From Plazaster borealis (taxonomy: Eukaryota > Echinodermata > Asteroidea > Forcipulatida > Labidiasteridae): a DNA stretch of 64,000 nt. Every line of letters begins with the position of its first letter. Position 1 is the first letter of the stretch. The position numbers and the translations under genes are program-made. Under the pieces are notes generated by a model that saw only the letters and a program-made list of their open reading frames with translations, was not told the DNA's origin and ran no database searches. This document shows positions 37,776-51,400 of this stretch, piece after piece. The DNA lies in NCBI GenBank assembly GCA_021014325.1, contig CM037472.1, positions 7,378,001 to 7,442,000 on the forward strand, written 5' to 3'.

Positions 37776-38640
37776 ATGACATGGCCCACCGCCACACCTC
37801 CTGAGGTCCTGTTCAGCCTGATCAACCAGAATGGGAGGACTGCTCACCCAATTAACCAAGCACCTACACCGGCACCCACCTTAGGCGTGGCCAAAGCTGA
37901 GAAGGTAAAACGGCCTGTGATATCAGCAGCTGGTACAAGTGAAAAATGGGCGTACTTGGAGCAAAAATGGTCAGATTACAAGGCCGCCACACATCTCACA
38001 GGCTCAGAAATAGTCTTCCAGCTCGTTGAGTGTTGTGACGAGCTACCGCGGAAAGACCTCACGCGGACCTTTGATACCCTCACCTCAAGTGATGATGAGC
38101 AGACCCTCCTTAGCAACATCAAGACGCTCGCCGAGCGTCAGGAAAACATCATGGTCTCAAGGATGAAACTCCAGCACATGCGCCAGGACCATGATGAGCT
38201 AGTGCGGGCCTTCTCTGCCCAACTCCGAGGTAGGCAGAGGTATGCTTGGACATTCTTGGTGAATCAAAGCAATATATGTCACTAGAGGAGGCAGTCAGGT
38301 ACGTGGAAGCAAAGGAGAGTGGCAAGAGGTCAGCTAGTCACATCATTGAGGGCGGCACCACTACAATCGTGTCTTCCGCCAGCTCCTACAGGGGCCAGGA
38401 GAGGGGACGACTGCGAGCTCTACCTACTATCCGGACCCGCGACCTCGCTCTGCGGTCACTGTAGCAAGCCAGGCCACGGACGATGTAAACAGGAACGCAT
38501 GAAGAGATGCACAGCATACGACCACAAGTGCACCAAATGCGGCATCCTACACCACTTTGAAAACGGTTGTCGCCAGTCGTTGCGCAAGCACCATCAGCCT
38601 CTTGCTGAACCCCACGTTGAAAGGTGAAAGGAGCATCTCC
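37776..38640 (+). pseudogene. Gag-like protein with CCHC-type knuckle, left arm (frameshifted)
   Basis: Begins MTWPTATPPEVLFSLINQNG. The middle reads TSEKWAYLEQKWSDYKAATH and VFQLVECCDELPRKDLTRTF, and it continues to LRGRQ. A 1 nt deletion near 38229 (GAGGTAGGCAG versus GAGGTCAGGCAG in the right arm) shifts the frame. Downstream frames give LEEAVRYVEAKESGKRSASH and then CGHCSKPGHGRC with CTKCGILHHFENGC, two zinc-knuckle-like clusters. This resembles the N-terminal Gag part of Ty3/gypsy-type polyproteins in marine animals. Compared with what I recall of such proteins, a short segment before LDILGES seems to be missing in both arms. It is non-functional. Confidence 0.6.
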
Positions 38641-39590
38641 CTGACCCAGTTGGGCATTGAAGTCACCAAGGATGGCGAGGAAGTGGTGCTGGGGAACAGC
38701 CTCTACCGCTCATCGTAGATCATCATAGAACTTTCTCTTCTCCTCTTCAGGTGCTAATACAGTTGGTGCGTAGGCCACCATGGTTTTGAGGACTGGTTTA
38801 CTTTTGAAGGAGGCAGTGATTACCCTATCAGAAGTCCGGGTAACGCAGTGAACTCTGTGCCTCACTGTTCAGCATGAGCCCAACCCCACCGGTTGCCGCC
38901 TGAGCTTTGTTTTTCCAAGCCGATGCCGTAACAAGGTAGTAACTCTCAATCATGTTGGTATTAACCACTGGTTCCCTCATGCAATCCCGTGCTCCTTGAT
39001 CACACACAGCCACTCCGTGTCTCCTCATTCTTTCTACAAGCTCCTTTGCTCTCCTGTCCTCCCTAAATGTTTGCACATTCATGGTGGCAAGAGACAAGCT
39101 CCTGTAACATCTTAGTAGTATGTGGTTCTCCGGCACCCGTCAGTCGCAAGACCATGGGGTTTGAGGGAGCGTCATCATCAAGCTTGCTAGGCTAGCATGC
39201 GCGAGTCCCCTCCACTGAGCTCCTGCGGACTTCGGCCGCTGGAAGTATATGATTCATTGGATTTGAGGTCATGATTAAGCTTTTCAATTGCGATAGTAGT
39301 ACTCGGGTGGTCGCAACTCCTCTCCAGAGACGGGTGGTTTGAGATCAGAGTTTACTTCTCCTAGGAGGGCTGCCTTCCCAGGTTAACGAGCCCTTCCTGC
39401 CTGGCTTTGGAATCAGAGTACCATCTCCTAGGTGGATTGCCTCTCATGGCTGACGAACCCCTACCGGAGCAATCTGGTTTTAAGGCGCCAGAAACTCGCC
39501 TTTCACACCTCTGCCCACGGTTGAAAACAGGGATCGGCAGGTGAAGCCAGGCAGTAGGAGTTTGACTAGTATTTTAGAGGCTATTTGAGA
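38610..39590 (-). mobile_element. RTE-like non-LTR endonuclease fragment
   Basis: On the minus strand the frame 39136-38828 reads LSLATMNVQTFREDRRAKEL, VERMRRHGVAVCD and KAQAATGGVGLMLN. Shifted frames continue with MVAYAPTVLAPEEEKRKFYD and HHFLAILGDFNAQLG (GDFN motif). This is the apurinic-type endonuclease of an RTE-like element. 39340-39500 has internal repeats (CTCCTAGG...GGCTGCCTT, CTCCTAGGTGGATTGCCT), possibly the element's 5' UTR. RT is absent. It lies in the loop of the inverted-repeat unit. Confidence 0.65.
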
Positions 39591-39937
39591 CTAAAACATT
39601 GACATTTGCAAGAATATAATAATTATGTACAACAAAGTCACTTCATGGCATCTATAGAACACCGTACAAAATGCAGTATGCAAAATGAGGATGGCAGGCT
39701 GTGGCAAACTGTTCTGGTGAGTTCTCGCCTGTAAGGTACGTCAATGCATAGACCCTCTTCAAGGTCAATACTCAATGTCAGTGGTTTATATATAAATGTA
39801 CCGAATTATGTAGAGGATTTGCTATATGAATTTCAAAATTAATTATACACTGTTTGCCTCTTACCCTTCATTTGCCAATTGTTTTATGTGTTCATAGTTT
39901 GTTTCATATTTCATAAAAGAAAGTATAAACATTACAA

Positions 39938-40729
39938 TTACAATAGAGACATCGATGAAGGGTTGGGTGTCGGATGCCCGCTTCTCCCACGTCTCGCAGA
40001 ACTCATTGTAGATGTGGTGCTGGAGTGTGATTGCATGTGCCGGGAAATTGCAGAGCGAGGTCGCGGGTCCAATAGTAGTAGGCAGGGCTCGCCGGCGTCC
40101 CCTCTCCTGGCTCCTGTAGGAGCTCCTGTAGACACGGTTGTAGTGGTGCCGCCCTCAATGAGGTGACTAGCTGACCTCTTGCCACTCTCCTTTGCTTCCA
40201 CGTACCTGACTGCCTCCTCCAGTGACATATATAGCTTTGATTCACCAAGAATGTCCAAGCATACCTCTGCCTGACCTCGGAGGTGGGCAGAGAAGGCCCG
40301 CACTAGCTCAACATGGTCCTGGCACATGTGCTGGAGTTGCATCCGTTGGGCCATAATGTTTTCCTGACGCTCGGCGAGAGTCTTGATGTTGCTAAGGAGG
40401 GTCTGCTCATCATCACTTGAGGTGAGGGTATCAAAGGTCCGCGTGAGGTCTTTCCGCAGTTGCTCGTCACAACACTCAACGAGCTGGAAGACTATTTCTG
40501 AGCCTGTAAGATGTGTGGCGGCCTTGTAATCTGACCATCTTTGCTCCAAGTACGCCCATTTTTCACTTGTACGAGCTGCTGATATCACAGGCCGTTTTAC
40601 CTTCTCAGCTTTGGCCACGCCTAAGGTGGGTGCCGGTGTAGGTGCTTGGTTGATTGGGTGAGCAGTCCTCCCATTCTGGTTGATCAGGCTGAACAGGACC
40701 TCAGGAGGTGTGGCGGTGGGCCATGTCAT
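39938..40729 (-). CDS. Gag-like protein, right arm (open, 263 aa)
   Basis: The minus-strand copy of the left-arm frame is unbroken: MTWPTATPPEVLFSLINQNG, WAYLEQRWSDYKAATHLTGS, CCDEQLRKDLTRTF, LRGQAEVCLDILGESKLYMS and ESGKRSASHLIEGG. It leaves the arm at about 40050, and the last 37 codons run into loop sequence, so it lacks the zinc knuckles of the left copy. A retrotransposon Gag relic is the likeliest origin. I do not know whether it is expressed. Confidence 0.5.
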   Translation of the reverse strand: MTWPTATPPEVLFSLINQNGRTAHPINQAPTPAPTLGVAKAEKVKRPVISAARTSEKWAYLEQRWSDYKAATHLTGSEIVFQLVECCDEQLRKDLTRTFDTLTSSDDEQTLLSNIKTLAERQENIMAQRMQLQHMCQDHVELVRAFSAHLRGQAEVCLDILGESKLYMSLEEAVRYVEAKESGKRSASHLIEGGTTTTVSTGAPTGARRGDAGEPCLLLLDPRPRSAISRHMQSHSSTTSTMSSARRGRSGHPTPNPSSMSLL

Positions 40730-41364
40730 AGTCAGGTGCTGGGCATGGGATGGTGCTCATGATGTCATCAAGAAATACAAAAGAAATAACTTAGGTAATA
40801 GCTTAGGTTATCTAGTTTCAACCTCCAGTGTTGATAAACAAAGATTAATATTTGGTCTCATACCATGCATTAGGTGGTAATTGATTGCTGCACTCTCCAG
40901 TTGACTGGTTTGCATTGTACATGGGTTTATATTGTACACATCTTTTCAACAGACAGTTAAGTCTCATTTTGATACAGGCGACATGGATTATATGCACATT
41001 TTATACTGTATTGCTGACATTTTCCATCATATTTGACCTTGTATAACCTTTTAATGACCGTAAAGTGACCTACGTTTTATGTTATTGTTTTCTCATCTGA
41101 ATATTTGCATTCCATGCACCACTAGCTTTAATTTGATACCAAACATGATATGTTTATGTGACAAACTACATTTGTCATAATTATTACATAATTAAAAAAG
41201 TGGGCGTGGCTTATGATGTCAATAAAAAAATTGCCCAAGGGTGCCAAGTGGGCACCCGCCAGATTCTGAATCTAGACACCCTCAGCTATCATTTTCAGCA
41301 ATAAAATTGCATATGTACCTGACTTCACGGTCCTTCCATAATTTTCATCATATCCACCTGACTA

Positions 41365-42038
41365 TATACAACACATGTTTTGGAACTTCAGCACCAGTTA
41401 CTTTCAGCCGCTAGTCAACAAAAGGTCATTATATCACATCACCAGATTGTAAGAAGTTCATTTAATAGACACACAACGAGGAAGACTTATTGATTAAAAA
41501 ATTCAATACAAACTGTCATGTCAGTTCAAGTCCCGCTCGTGTCAGTTTTGGGGATTTTCAACCCATTTTTTTTATTATTTTTGTTTATGTCATTTAAATT
41601 CTTTACATGACAAGTGATACTAAAAAGCTGTCCTTTTTTAAAAACTTTTTAAATTGAGAAACTGGTCACAAAATGCACATTTTTTTTACCCAAACAGGAC
41701 TAATAATTGTCAAAAAACTAGTATCTTACACTGTAAAAACGACATTTAGGGCAAGCTCAAACTTCTAATCGGAAGGCATTTCAGAAGTAAGCTTTCGGAC
41801 CGATCTTACCTAACACTTTTGTCAGGGTCATTACCAAATTGTGATCCTACTTTTTAATGCAAGATATGCATGTAGGTATGAGACAACTTATCAACAACAT
41901 ATTCTTTTATTTAAAACTTGCATCAAGTTGGTATTAATATATTTGGTGTTGCCTAGGAGACCCATAATGCACGATTCATTTGTTACTCATTTTTGGCTTT
42001 TCCGGCACATTGCAGGAAATGCCTTTGTTTTTGTTCTG

Positions 42039-42070
<32 letters not shown>

Positions 42071-42647
42071 CTAATGACAGCTGAAAGCCCACAAAGGATT
42101 TTACAAATCTTTCTTAGGGTTTTGACCTTTACTTCCGGTCGATATCAGAAATGAAATGTTCAAAAACCAATCATTTCTCATGAACCAAAAAGGGTTCAGA
42201 CCATGTACTTAATAGATCTTAGTGTGTAGTTAAAACCGCAATTGTTTCGGGATGATGATGTCATCGATGACGTCAAAACAAATAAATATTCCCGGGCCTT
42301 GTTTTCAGGTCTGCAAACAATATAATCCAGAATTTTGACATGTTCTTTGTATATGAAATATAGTTTGACTCCTGGGCATTCCAATTACAAGGGTAATAAC
42401 GCGGAATATTTTTTGCTGAAAACCTATTGCAAGTTCAAACTAGAAATGTAGTGTTTGTAGAATTACAAACACTGGGTGTTCGGATTGTGTGAATGATAGG
42501 TAAATATTACTAGTTAAATCAAATAAAGTATATAAGAATCAAAAAAATTATTTAAAAAAGCTTCATACTATACTTTTTTTAAACTTACGGTTTGGACAGG
42601 ATCCCCTTACAAAAAAGTTCTTATTGAATCCTATAGGGTTTAAATAT
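41365..42647. other. Intergenic sequence before the satellite
   Basis: A T29 run lies at 42042-42070. Otherwise AT-rich sequence with no supported gene. Confidence 0.5.
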
Positions 42648-42890
42648 TTCTTAGTGCAGAAATAATCTCAGAGCAATCTGATATCACTTTAAACAAAAAT
42701 TGTCTCCAAACTCGCTGAGATTGAACGAGTAGCATCAGCACACCCATGTTTCATAGTACAGAATTAATTTCGGAGCTTTCTGAGCATTTTGAAAAAAAAT
42801 TGTCTCCAAACTCGCTGAGATAGCATCAGAGTAGCATCAGCACACCCATGTTTCTTAGTGCAGAATTAATCTCAGAGCAATCTGAGCACT
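42648..42890 (-). repeat. Satellite array, short reverse-oriented block
   Basis: About 2.5 monomers in the minus orientation (TTTCTTAGTGCAGA, ATCTCAGAGCAATCTGA, TCTCCAAACTCGCTGAGATT). This block forms the left edge of the array next to unique sequence. Confidence 0.9.
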
Positions 42891-43213
42891 TTAATTCTGT
42901 ACTAAGAAACATGGGTGTGCTGATGCTACTGGTTCAATCTGATCGAGTTTAGAGACACTTTTTTTTAAAGTGCTCTGATTGCTCCGAGATTAATTCTGCA
43001 CTAAGAAACATGGGTGTGCTGAAGCTACCTGTTCAATCTCAGCGAGTTTGGAGACACTTTTTTTTAAAGTGCTCTGATTGCTCCGAGATTAATTCTGTAC
43101 TAAGAATCACGGGTGTGCTGATGCTACTGGTTCAATCTCAGCGAGTTTGGAGACATTTTTTTTTTTTTTAAATGGCTCAGATTGCTCTGAGATTAATTCT
43201 GCACTAAGAAACA

Positions 43214-44530
43214 CGGTGTGCTGATGCTACTCGTTCAATCTCAGCGAGATTAATTCTGTACTAAGAAACATAGGTGTGCTCATGCTACTGGTTCAATCTC
43301 AGCGAGTTTGGAGACAATTTTTTTTTAAATGGCTCAGATTGCTCCGATAATTAATTCTGTACTAAGAAACATGGGTGTGCTGATGCTACTCGTTCAATCT
43401 CAGCGAGTTTTGAGAAACTTTTTGTGTGAAAGTGCTCAGATTGCTCTGAGAATAATTCTGCACTAAGAAACACGGGTGTGCTGAAGCTACTCGTTAAATC
43501 TCAGCGAGTTTGGAGACAATTTTTTTTTAAATGGCTCAGATTGCTCTGAGATTAATTCTGTACTAAGAAATACGGGTGTGCTGATGCTACTGGTTCAATC
43601 TCAGCGAGTTTGGAGACACTTTTTTTTAAAGTGCATAGAATGCTCCGAGATTAATTCTGTTCTAAGAAACATGGGTGTGCTCATGCTACTGGTTCAATCT
43701 CAGCGAGTTTGGAGCGATTTTTCTTTAAAGTATCAGATTGCTCTGAGATTAATTATGCACTAAGAAACATGGGTGTGCTGAAGCTCCTCGTTCAATCTCA
43801 GCGAGTTTGGAGACAATTTTTTTTTTAAATGGCTCAGATTGCTCTGAGATTAATTCTGCACTAAGAAACACGGTGTGCTGATGCTACTCGTTCAATCTCA
43901 GCGAGATTAATTCTGTACTAAGAAACATAGGTGTGCTCATGCTACTGGTTCAATCTCAGCGAGTTTGGAGACAATTTTTTTTTAAATGGCTCAGATTGCT
44001 CCGATAATTAATTCTGTACTAAGAAACATGGGTGTGCTGATGCTACTCGTTCAATCTCAGCGAGTTTTGAGAAACTTTTTGTGTGAAAGTGCTCAGATTG
44101 CTCTGAGAATAATTCTGCACTAAGAAACACGGGTGTGCTGAAGCTACTCGTTAAATCTCAGCGAGTTTGGAGACAATTTTTTTTTAAATGGCTCAGATTG
44201 CTCTGAGATTAATTCTGTACTAAGAAATACGGGTGTGCTGATGCTACTGGTTCAATCTCAGCGAGTTTGGAGACACTTTTTTTTAAAGTGCATAGAATGC
44301 TCCGAGATTAATTCTGTTCTAAGAAACATGGGTGTGCTCATGCTACTGGTTCAATCTCAGCGAGTTTGGAGCGATTTTTCTTTAAAGTATCAGATTGCTC
44401 TGAGATTAATTATGCACTAAGAAACATGGGTGTGCTGAAGCTCCTCGTTCAATCTCAGCGAGTTTGGAGACAATTTTTTTCAAAATGCTGAGAAAGCTCC
44501 GAGATTAATTCTGTACTAAGAAACCTGGGT
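43214..44530 (+). repeat. 657 bp segmental tandem duplication within the satellite
   Basis: A shortened monomer (about 56 bp, GCGAG joined directly to ATTAATTC) with the phrase CACGGTGTGCTG occurs at 43214 and again at 43871, exactly 657 bp apart, with near-identical text on both sides. Confidence 0.85.
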
Positions 44531-47500
44531 GTGCTGATTCAGCTACTGGTTCAATCATAGAAGTGCTCATATTGCTCTGAGATTAATTCTGCACGAAAAA
44601 ACACGGGTGTGCTGAAGCTCCTCGTTAAATCTCAGCGAGTTTTGAGACAATTTATTTTCAAAATGCTCTTCTGAGCATTTTGAAAAAAAAAATGCTCCGA
44701 AATTAATTCTGTACTAAGAAACATGGGTGTGCTACTCGTTCAATCTCAGCGAGTTTGGAGACAATTTTTGTTTAAAGTGATCAGATTGCTCTGAGATTAA
44801 TTCTGTAATAAGAAACACGGGTGTGCTGATGCTACTGGTTCAATCTCAGCGAGTTTGGAGACATTTTTTTTTTTAAATGGCTCAGATTGCTCTGAGATTA
44901 ATTCTGTACTAAGAAACATGGGTGTGCTGATGCTACTGGTTCAATCTGAGCGAGTTTGGAGACACTTTTTTGTAGAAGTGCTCATATTGCTCTGAGATTA
45001 ATTCTGCACGAAAAAACACGGGTGTGCTGATGCTACTGGTTCAATCTCAGCGAGTTTGGAGACACTTATTTTTAAAGTGATCAGATTGCTCTGAGATTAA
45101 TTCTGCACTAAAAAGCACGGGTGTGATGATGCTACTCGTTCAATCTCAGTGAGTTTGGAGACACTTTTTTGTGAAAGTGCTCAGAATGCTCCGAGATTAA
45201 TTCTGTACTAAGGAAACATGGGTGTGCTGATGCTACTGGTTCAATCTCAGCGAGTTTGGAGACACTTTTTTTTAAAAGTACTCAGATTGCTCTGAGATTA
45301 ATTCTGCACTGAGAACGTGGGTGTGCTGAAGCTGCTCGTTCAATCTCAGCGAGTTTGGAGACAATTTTTTTCAAAATGCTCAGAAAGCTCCGAGATTAAT
45401 TCTGTACTATGAAACATGGGTGTGCTGATGCTACATGTTCAATCTCAGCGAGTTTGGAGACAATTTTTGTTTAAAGTGCTGAGAAAGCTCCGAGATTAAT
45501 TCTGTACTTAGAAACCTGGGTGTGCTGATTCAGCTACTGGTTCAATCGTAGAAGTGCTCATATTGCTCTCAGATTAATTCTGCACGAAAAAACACGGGTG
45601 TGCTGAAGCTACTCGTTAAATCTCAGCGAGTTTGGAGACAATTTATTTTCAAAATGCTCTTCTGAGCATTTTGAAAAAAAAATGCTCCGAAATTAATTCT
45701 GTACTAAGAAACATGGGTGTGCTGATGCTACTCGTTCAATCTCAGCGAGTTTGGAGACAATTTTTGTTTAAAGTGATCAGATTGCTCTGAGATTAATTAT
45801 GCACTAAGAAACATGGGTGTGCTGAAGCTCCTCGTTCAATCTCAGCGAGTTTGGAGACAATTTTTTTTTTAAATGGCTCAGATTGCTCTGAGATTAATTC
45901 TGCACTAAGAAACACGGTGTGCTGATGCTACTCGTTCAATCTCAGCGAGATTAATTCTGTACTAAGAAACATAGGTGTGCTCATGCTACTGGTTCAATCT
46001 CAGCGAGTTTGGAGACAATTTTTTTTTAAATGGCTCAGATTGCTCCGATAATTAATTCTGTACTAAGAAACATGGGTGTGCTGATGCTACTCGTTCAATC
46101 TCAGCGAGTTTTGAGAAACTTTTTGTGTGAAAGTGCTCAGATTGCTCTGAGAATAATTCTGCACTAAGAAACACGGGTGTGCTGAAGCTACTCGTTAAAT
46201 CTCAGCGAGTTTGGAGACAATTTTTTTTTAAATGGCTCAGATTGCTCTGAGATTAATTCTGTACTAAGAAATACGGGTGTGCTGATGCTACTGGTTCAAT
46301 CTCAGCGAGTTTGGAGACACTTTTTTTTAAAGTGCATAGAATGCTCCGAGATTAATTCTGTTCTAAGAAACATGGGTGTGCTCATGCTACTGGTTCAATC
46401 TCAGCGAGTTTGGAGCGATTTTTCTTTAAAGTATCAGATTGCTCTGAGATTAATTATGCACTAAGAAACATGGGTGTGCTGAAGCTCCTCGTTCAATCTC
46501 AGCGAGTTATGAGACAATTTTTTTCAAAATGCTGAGAAAGCTCCGAGATTAATTCTGTACTAAGAAACCTGGGTGTGCTGATTCAGCTACTGGTTCAATC
46601 ATAGAAGTGCTCATATTGCTCTGAGATTAATTCTGCACGAAAAAACACGGGTGTGCTGAAGCTCCTCGTTAAATCTCAGCGAGTTTTGAGACAATTTATT
46701 TTCAAAATGCTCTTCTGAGCATTTTGAAAAAAATGCTCGAAATTAATTCTGTACTAAGAAACATGGGTGTGCTACTCGTTCAATCTCAGCGAGTTTGGAG
46801 ACAATTTTTGTTTAAAGTGATCAGATTGCTCTGAGATTAATTCTGTAATAAGAAACACGGGTGTGCTGATGCTACTGGTTCAATCTCAGCGAGTTTGGAG
46901 ACATTTTTTTTTTTAAATGGCTCAGATTGCTCTGAGATTAATTCTGTACTAAGAAACATGGGTGTGCTGATGCTACTGGTTCAATCTGAGCGAGTTTGGA
47001 GACACTTTTTTGTAGAAGTGCTCATATTGCTCTGAGATTAATTCTGCACGAAAAAACACGGGTGTGCTGATGCTACTGGTTCAATCTCAGCGAGTTTGGA
47101 GACACTTATTTTTAAAGTGATCAGATTGCTCTGAGATTAATTCTGCACTAAAAAGCACGGGTGTGATGATGCTACTCGTTCAATCTCAGTGAGTTTGGAG
47201 ACACTTTTTTGTGAAAGTGCTCAGAATGCTCCGAGATTAATTCTGTACTGAGGAAACATGGGTGTGCTGATGCTACTGGTTCAATCTCAGCGAGTTTGGA
47301 GACACTTTTTTTTAAAAGTACTCAGATTGCTCTGAGATTAATTCTGCACTGAGAACGTGGGTGTGCTGAAGCTGCTCGTTCAATCTCAGCGAGTTTGGAG
47401 ACAATTTTTTTCAAAATGCTCAGAAAGCTCCGAGATTAATTCTGTACTATGAAACATGGGTGTGCTGATGCTACATGTTCAATCTCAGCGAGTTTGGAGA

Positions 47501-47870
47501 CAAATTTTTTTAAAAGTGCTGAGAAAGCTCCGAGATTAATTCTGTACTTAGAAACCTGGGTGTGCTGATTCAGCTACTGGTTCAATCGTAGAAGTGCTCA
47601 TATTGCTCTCAGATTAATTCTGCACGAAAAAACACGGGTGTGCTGAAGCTCCTCGTTAAATCTCAGCGAGTTTTGAGACAATTTATTTTCAAAATGCTCT
47701 TCTGAGCATTTTGAAAAAAAAATGCTCCGAAATTAATTCTGTACTAAGAAACATGGGTGTGCTGATGCTACTCGTTCAATCTCAGCGAGTTTGGAGACAA
47801 TTTTTGTTTAAAGTGATCAGATTGCTCTGAGATTAATTCTGCACTAAAAAACAATGGTGTGCTGATGCTA
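43785..47870 (+). repeat. 2,044 bp higher-order duplication (two copies)
   Basis: The same marker recurs at 43871 and 45915 (2,044 bp). Other marks repeat at the same offset, for example GATTCAGCTACTGG at about 44538 and 46582, and the unusual CTCTTCTGAGCATTTTG at about 44666 and 46710. The copies diverge again after about 47830. Confidence 0.85.
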
Positions 47871-48414
47871 CCCGTTCAATCTCAGCGAGTTTGGAGACAA
47901 TTTTTTTTTAAATGGCTCAGAATGCTCCGAGATTAATTCTGCACTAAGAAACACGGTGTGCTGATGCTACTCGTTCAATCTCAGTGAGTTTGGAGAAACT
48001 TTGTGTGAAAGTGCTCAGATTGCTCTGAGATTAATTCTGTACTAAGAAACACGGGTGTGCTGATGCTACTGGTTCAATCTCAGCGAGTTTGGAGACATTT
48101 TTTTTTTTTAAATGGCTCACATTGCTCTTAGATTAATTCTGCACTAAGAAACATGGGTGTGCTGAAGCTCCTCGTTCAATCTCAGCGAGTTTGGAGACAA
48201 TTTGTTTTAAATGTGCTTAAGAATGCTCCGAGATTAATTCTGTACCAAGAAACATGGGCGTGCTGATGCTACTGGTTCAATCCAAGCAAGTTTGGAGACA
48301 CTTTTTTTGAAGAAGTGCTCATATTGCTCTGAGATTAATTATGCACGAAAAGACACGGGTGTGCTGATGCTACTGGTTCGATCTCAGCGAGTTTGGAGAC
48401 AATTTTTTTTTCAA

Positions 48415-51400
48415 AACGATCAGAAAGCTCCGAAATTAATTCTGTACTATGAAACATGGGTGTGCTGATGCTACATGTTCACTCAGCGAGTTTGGAGAAA
48501 CTTTTTGTGTGAAAGTGGTCAGATTGCTCTGAGATTAATTATGCACTAAGAAACAGGGGTGTGCTGAAGCTCCTCGTTAAATCTCAGCGAGTTTTCAGAC
48601 AATTTTTTTTAAATGTGCTTAAGAATGCTCTGAGATTAATTCTGTACTAAGAAACATGGGTGTGCTGATGCTACTGGTTCAATCTGAGCGAGTTTGGAGA
48701 CACTTTTTTGTAGAAGTGCTCAGAATGCTCCGAGATTAATTCTGTACTAAGGAAACATGGGTGTGCTGATGCTACTGGTTCAATCTCAGCGAGTTTGGAG
48801 ACACTTATTTTTAAAGTGATCAGATTGCTCTCAGATTAATTCTGCACTAAAAGCACGGGTGCGATGATGCTAATCTTTCAATCTCAGTGAGTTTGGAGAC
48901 ACTTTTTTGTGAAAGTGCTCAGAATGCTCCGAGATTAATTCTGTACTAAGGAAACATGGGTGTGCTGATGCTACTGGTTCAATCTCAGCGAGTTTTGAGA
49001 CACTTTTTTTTTAAAGTACTCAGATTGCTCTGAGATTAATTCTGCACTGAGAACGTGGGTGTGCTGAAGCTGCTCGCTCAATCTCAGCGAGTTTGGAGAC
49101 ACTTTTTTGTAGAAGTGCTCATATTGCTCTGAGATTAATTCTGCACGAAAAAACACGGGTGTGCTGAAGCTCCTCGTTCAATCTTAGCGAGTTTGGAGAC
49201 AATTTTTTTTCAAAATGCTCAGAAAGCTCCGAAATTAATTTTGTACTATGAAACATGGGTGTGTGCTGATGCTACATGTTCACTCAGCGAGTTTGGAGAA
49301 ACTTTTTGTGTGAAAGTGGTCAGATTGCTCTGAGATTAATTATGCACTAAGAAACAGGGGTGTGCTGAAGCTCCTCGTTAAATCTCAGCGAGTTTTCAGA
49401 CAATTTTTTTTAAATGTGCTTAAGAATGCTCCGAGATTAATTATGTACTAAGAAACATGGGTGTGCTGATGCTACTGGTTCAATCTGAGCGAGTTTGGAG
49501 ACACTTTTTTGTAGAAGTGCTCATATTGCTCTGAGATCAATTCTGCACGAAAAAACACGGGTGTGCTGATGCTACTGGTTCAATCTCAGCGAGTTTGGAG
49601 ACACTTTTTGTGTGAAAGTGGTCAGATTGCTCTGAGATTAAATTATGCACTAAGAAACATGGGTGTGCTGAAGCTCCTCGTTAAATCTCAGCGAGTTTTC
49701 AGACATTTTTTTTAAAATGTGCTAAGAATGCTCCGAGATTAATTCTGTACTAAGAAACATTGGGTGTGCTGATGCTACATGTTCAATCTCAGCGAGTTTG
49801 GAGACATTTTTTTTTAAATGTGCTAAGAATGCTCTGAGATTAATTCTGTACCAAGAAACATGGGTGTGCTGATGCTACTGGTTCAATCTGAGCGAGTGTG
49901 GAGACACATTTATGTAGAAGTGCACATATTGTTCTGAGATTAATTCTGCACGAAAAAAACACGGGTGTGCTGATGCTACTTGTTCAATCTCAGCGAGTTT
50001 GGAGACAATTTTTTTTTCAAAACGATCAGAAAGCTCCGAAATTAATTCTGTACTATGAAACATGGGTGTGCTGATGCTACATGTTCACTCAGCGAGTTTG
50101 GAGAAACTTTTTGTGTGAAAGTGGTCAGATTGCTCTGAGATTAATTATGCACTAAGAAACAGGGGTGTGCTGAAGCTCCTCGTTAAATCTCAGCGAGTTT
50201 TCAGACAATTTTTTTTAAATGTGCTTAAGAATGCTCTGAGATTAATTCTGTACTAAGAAACATGGGTGTGCTGATGCTACTGGTTCAATCTGAGCGAGTT
50301 TGGAGACACTTTTTTGTAGAAGTGCTCAGAATGCTCCGAGATTAATTCTGTACTAAGGAAACATGGGTGTGCTGATGCTACTGGTTCAATCTCAGCGAGT
50401 TTGGAGACACTTATTTTTAAAGTGATCAGATTGCTCTCAGATTAATTCTGCACTAAAAAGCACGGGTGCGATGATGCTACTCGTTCAATCTCAGTGAGTT
50501 TGGAGACACTTTTTTGTGAAAGTGCTCAGAATGCTCCGAGATTAATTCTGTACTAAGGAAACATGGGTGTGCTGATGCTACTGGTTCAATCTCAGCGAGT
50601 TTTGAGACACTTTTTTTTTAAAGTACTCAGATTGCTCTGAGATTAATTCTGCACTGAGAACGTGGGTGTGCTGAAGCTGCTCGCTCAATCTCAGCGAGTT
50701 TGGAGACTTTTTTTGAAGAAGTGCTCATATTGCTCTGAGATTAATTATGCACGAAAAGACACGGGTGTGCTGATGCTACTGGTTCGATCTCAGCGAGTTT
50801 GGAGACAATTTTTTTTTCAAAACGCTCAGAAAGCTCCGAAATTAATTCTGTACTATGAAACATGGGTGTGCTGATGCTACATGTTCACTCAGCGAGTTTG
50901 GAGAAACTTTTTGTGTGAAAGTGGTCAGATTGCTCTGAGATTAATTATGCACTAAGAAACAGGGGTGTGCTGAAGCTCCTCGTTAAATCTCAGCGAGTTT
51001 TCAGACAATTTTTTTTAAATGTGCTTAAGAATGCTCCGAGATTAATTATGTACTAAGAAACATGGGTGTGCTGATGCTACTGGTTCAATCTGAGCGAGTT
51101 TGGAGACACTTTTTTGTAGAAGTGCTCATATTGCTCTGAGATCAATTCTGCACGAAAAAACACGGGTGTGCTGATGCTACTGGTTCAATCTCAGCGAGTT
51201 TGGAGACACTTTTTGTGTGAAAGTGGTCAGATTGCTCTGAGATTAAATTATGCACTAAGAAACATGGGTGTGCTGAAGCTCCTCGTTAAATCTCAGCGAG
51301 TTTTCAGACATTTTTTTTAAAATGTGCTAAGAATGCTCCGAGATTAATTCTGTACTAAGAAACATTGGGTGTGCTGATGCTACATGTTCAATCTCAGCGA

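Larger units (their letters stand above)
37147..41364. mobile_element. 4.2 kb inverted-repeat unit with Gag-like frames in both arms
   Basis: Arms 37147-38453 and 40050-41364 are inverted copies with a few percent divergence. The tips read TAGTCAGGTGG and its reverse complement. A possible 3 bp duplication TAT lies at 37144-37146 and 41365-41367 (TA is an alternative reading). The first 40 bp of each arm are less similar than the rest. Each arm carries the same Gag-like frame, reading inward. The 1.6 kb loop holds the zinc-knuckle remainder of the left copy and an RTE endonuclease fragment. No transposase is visible. Confidence 0.75.
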
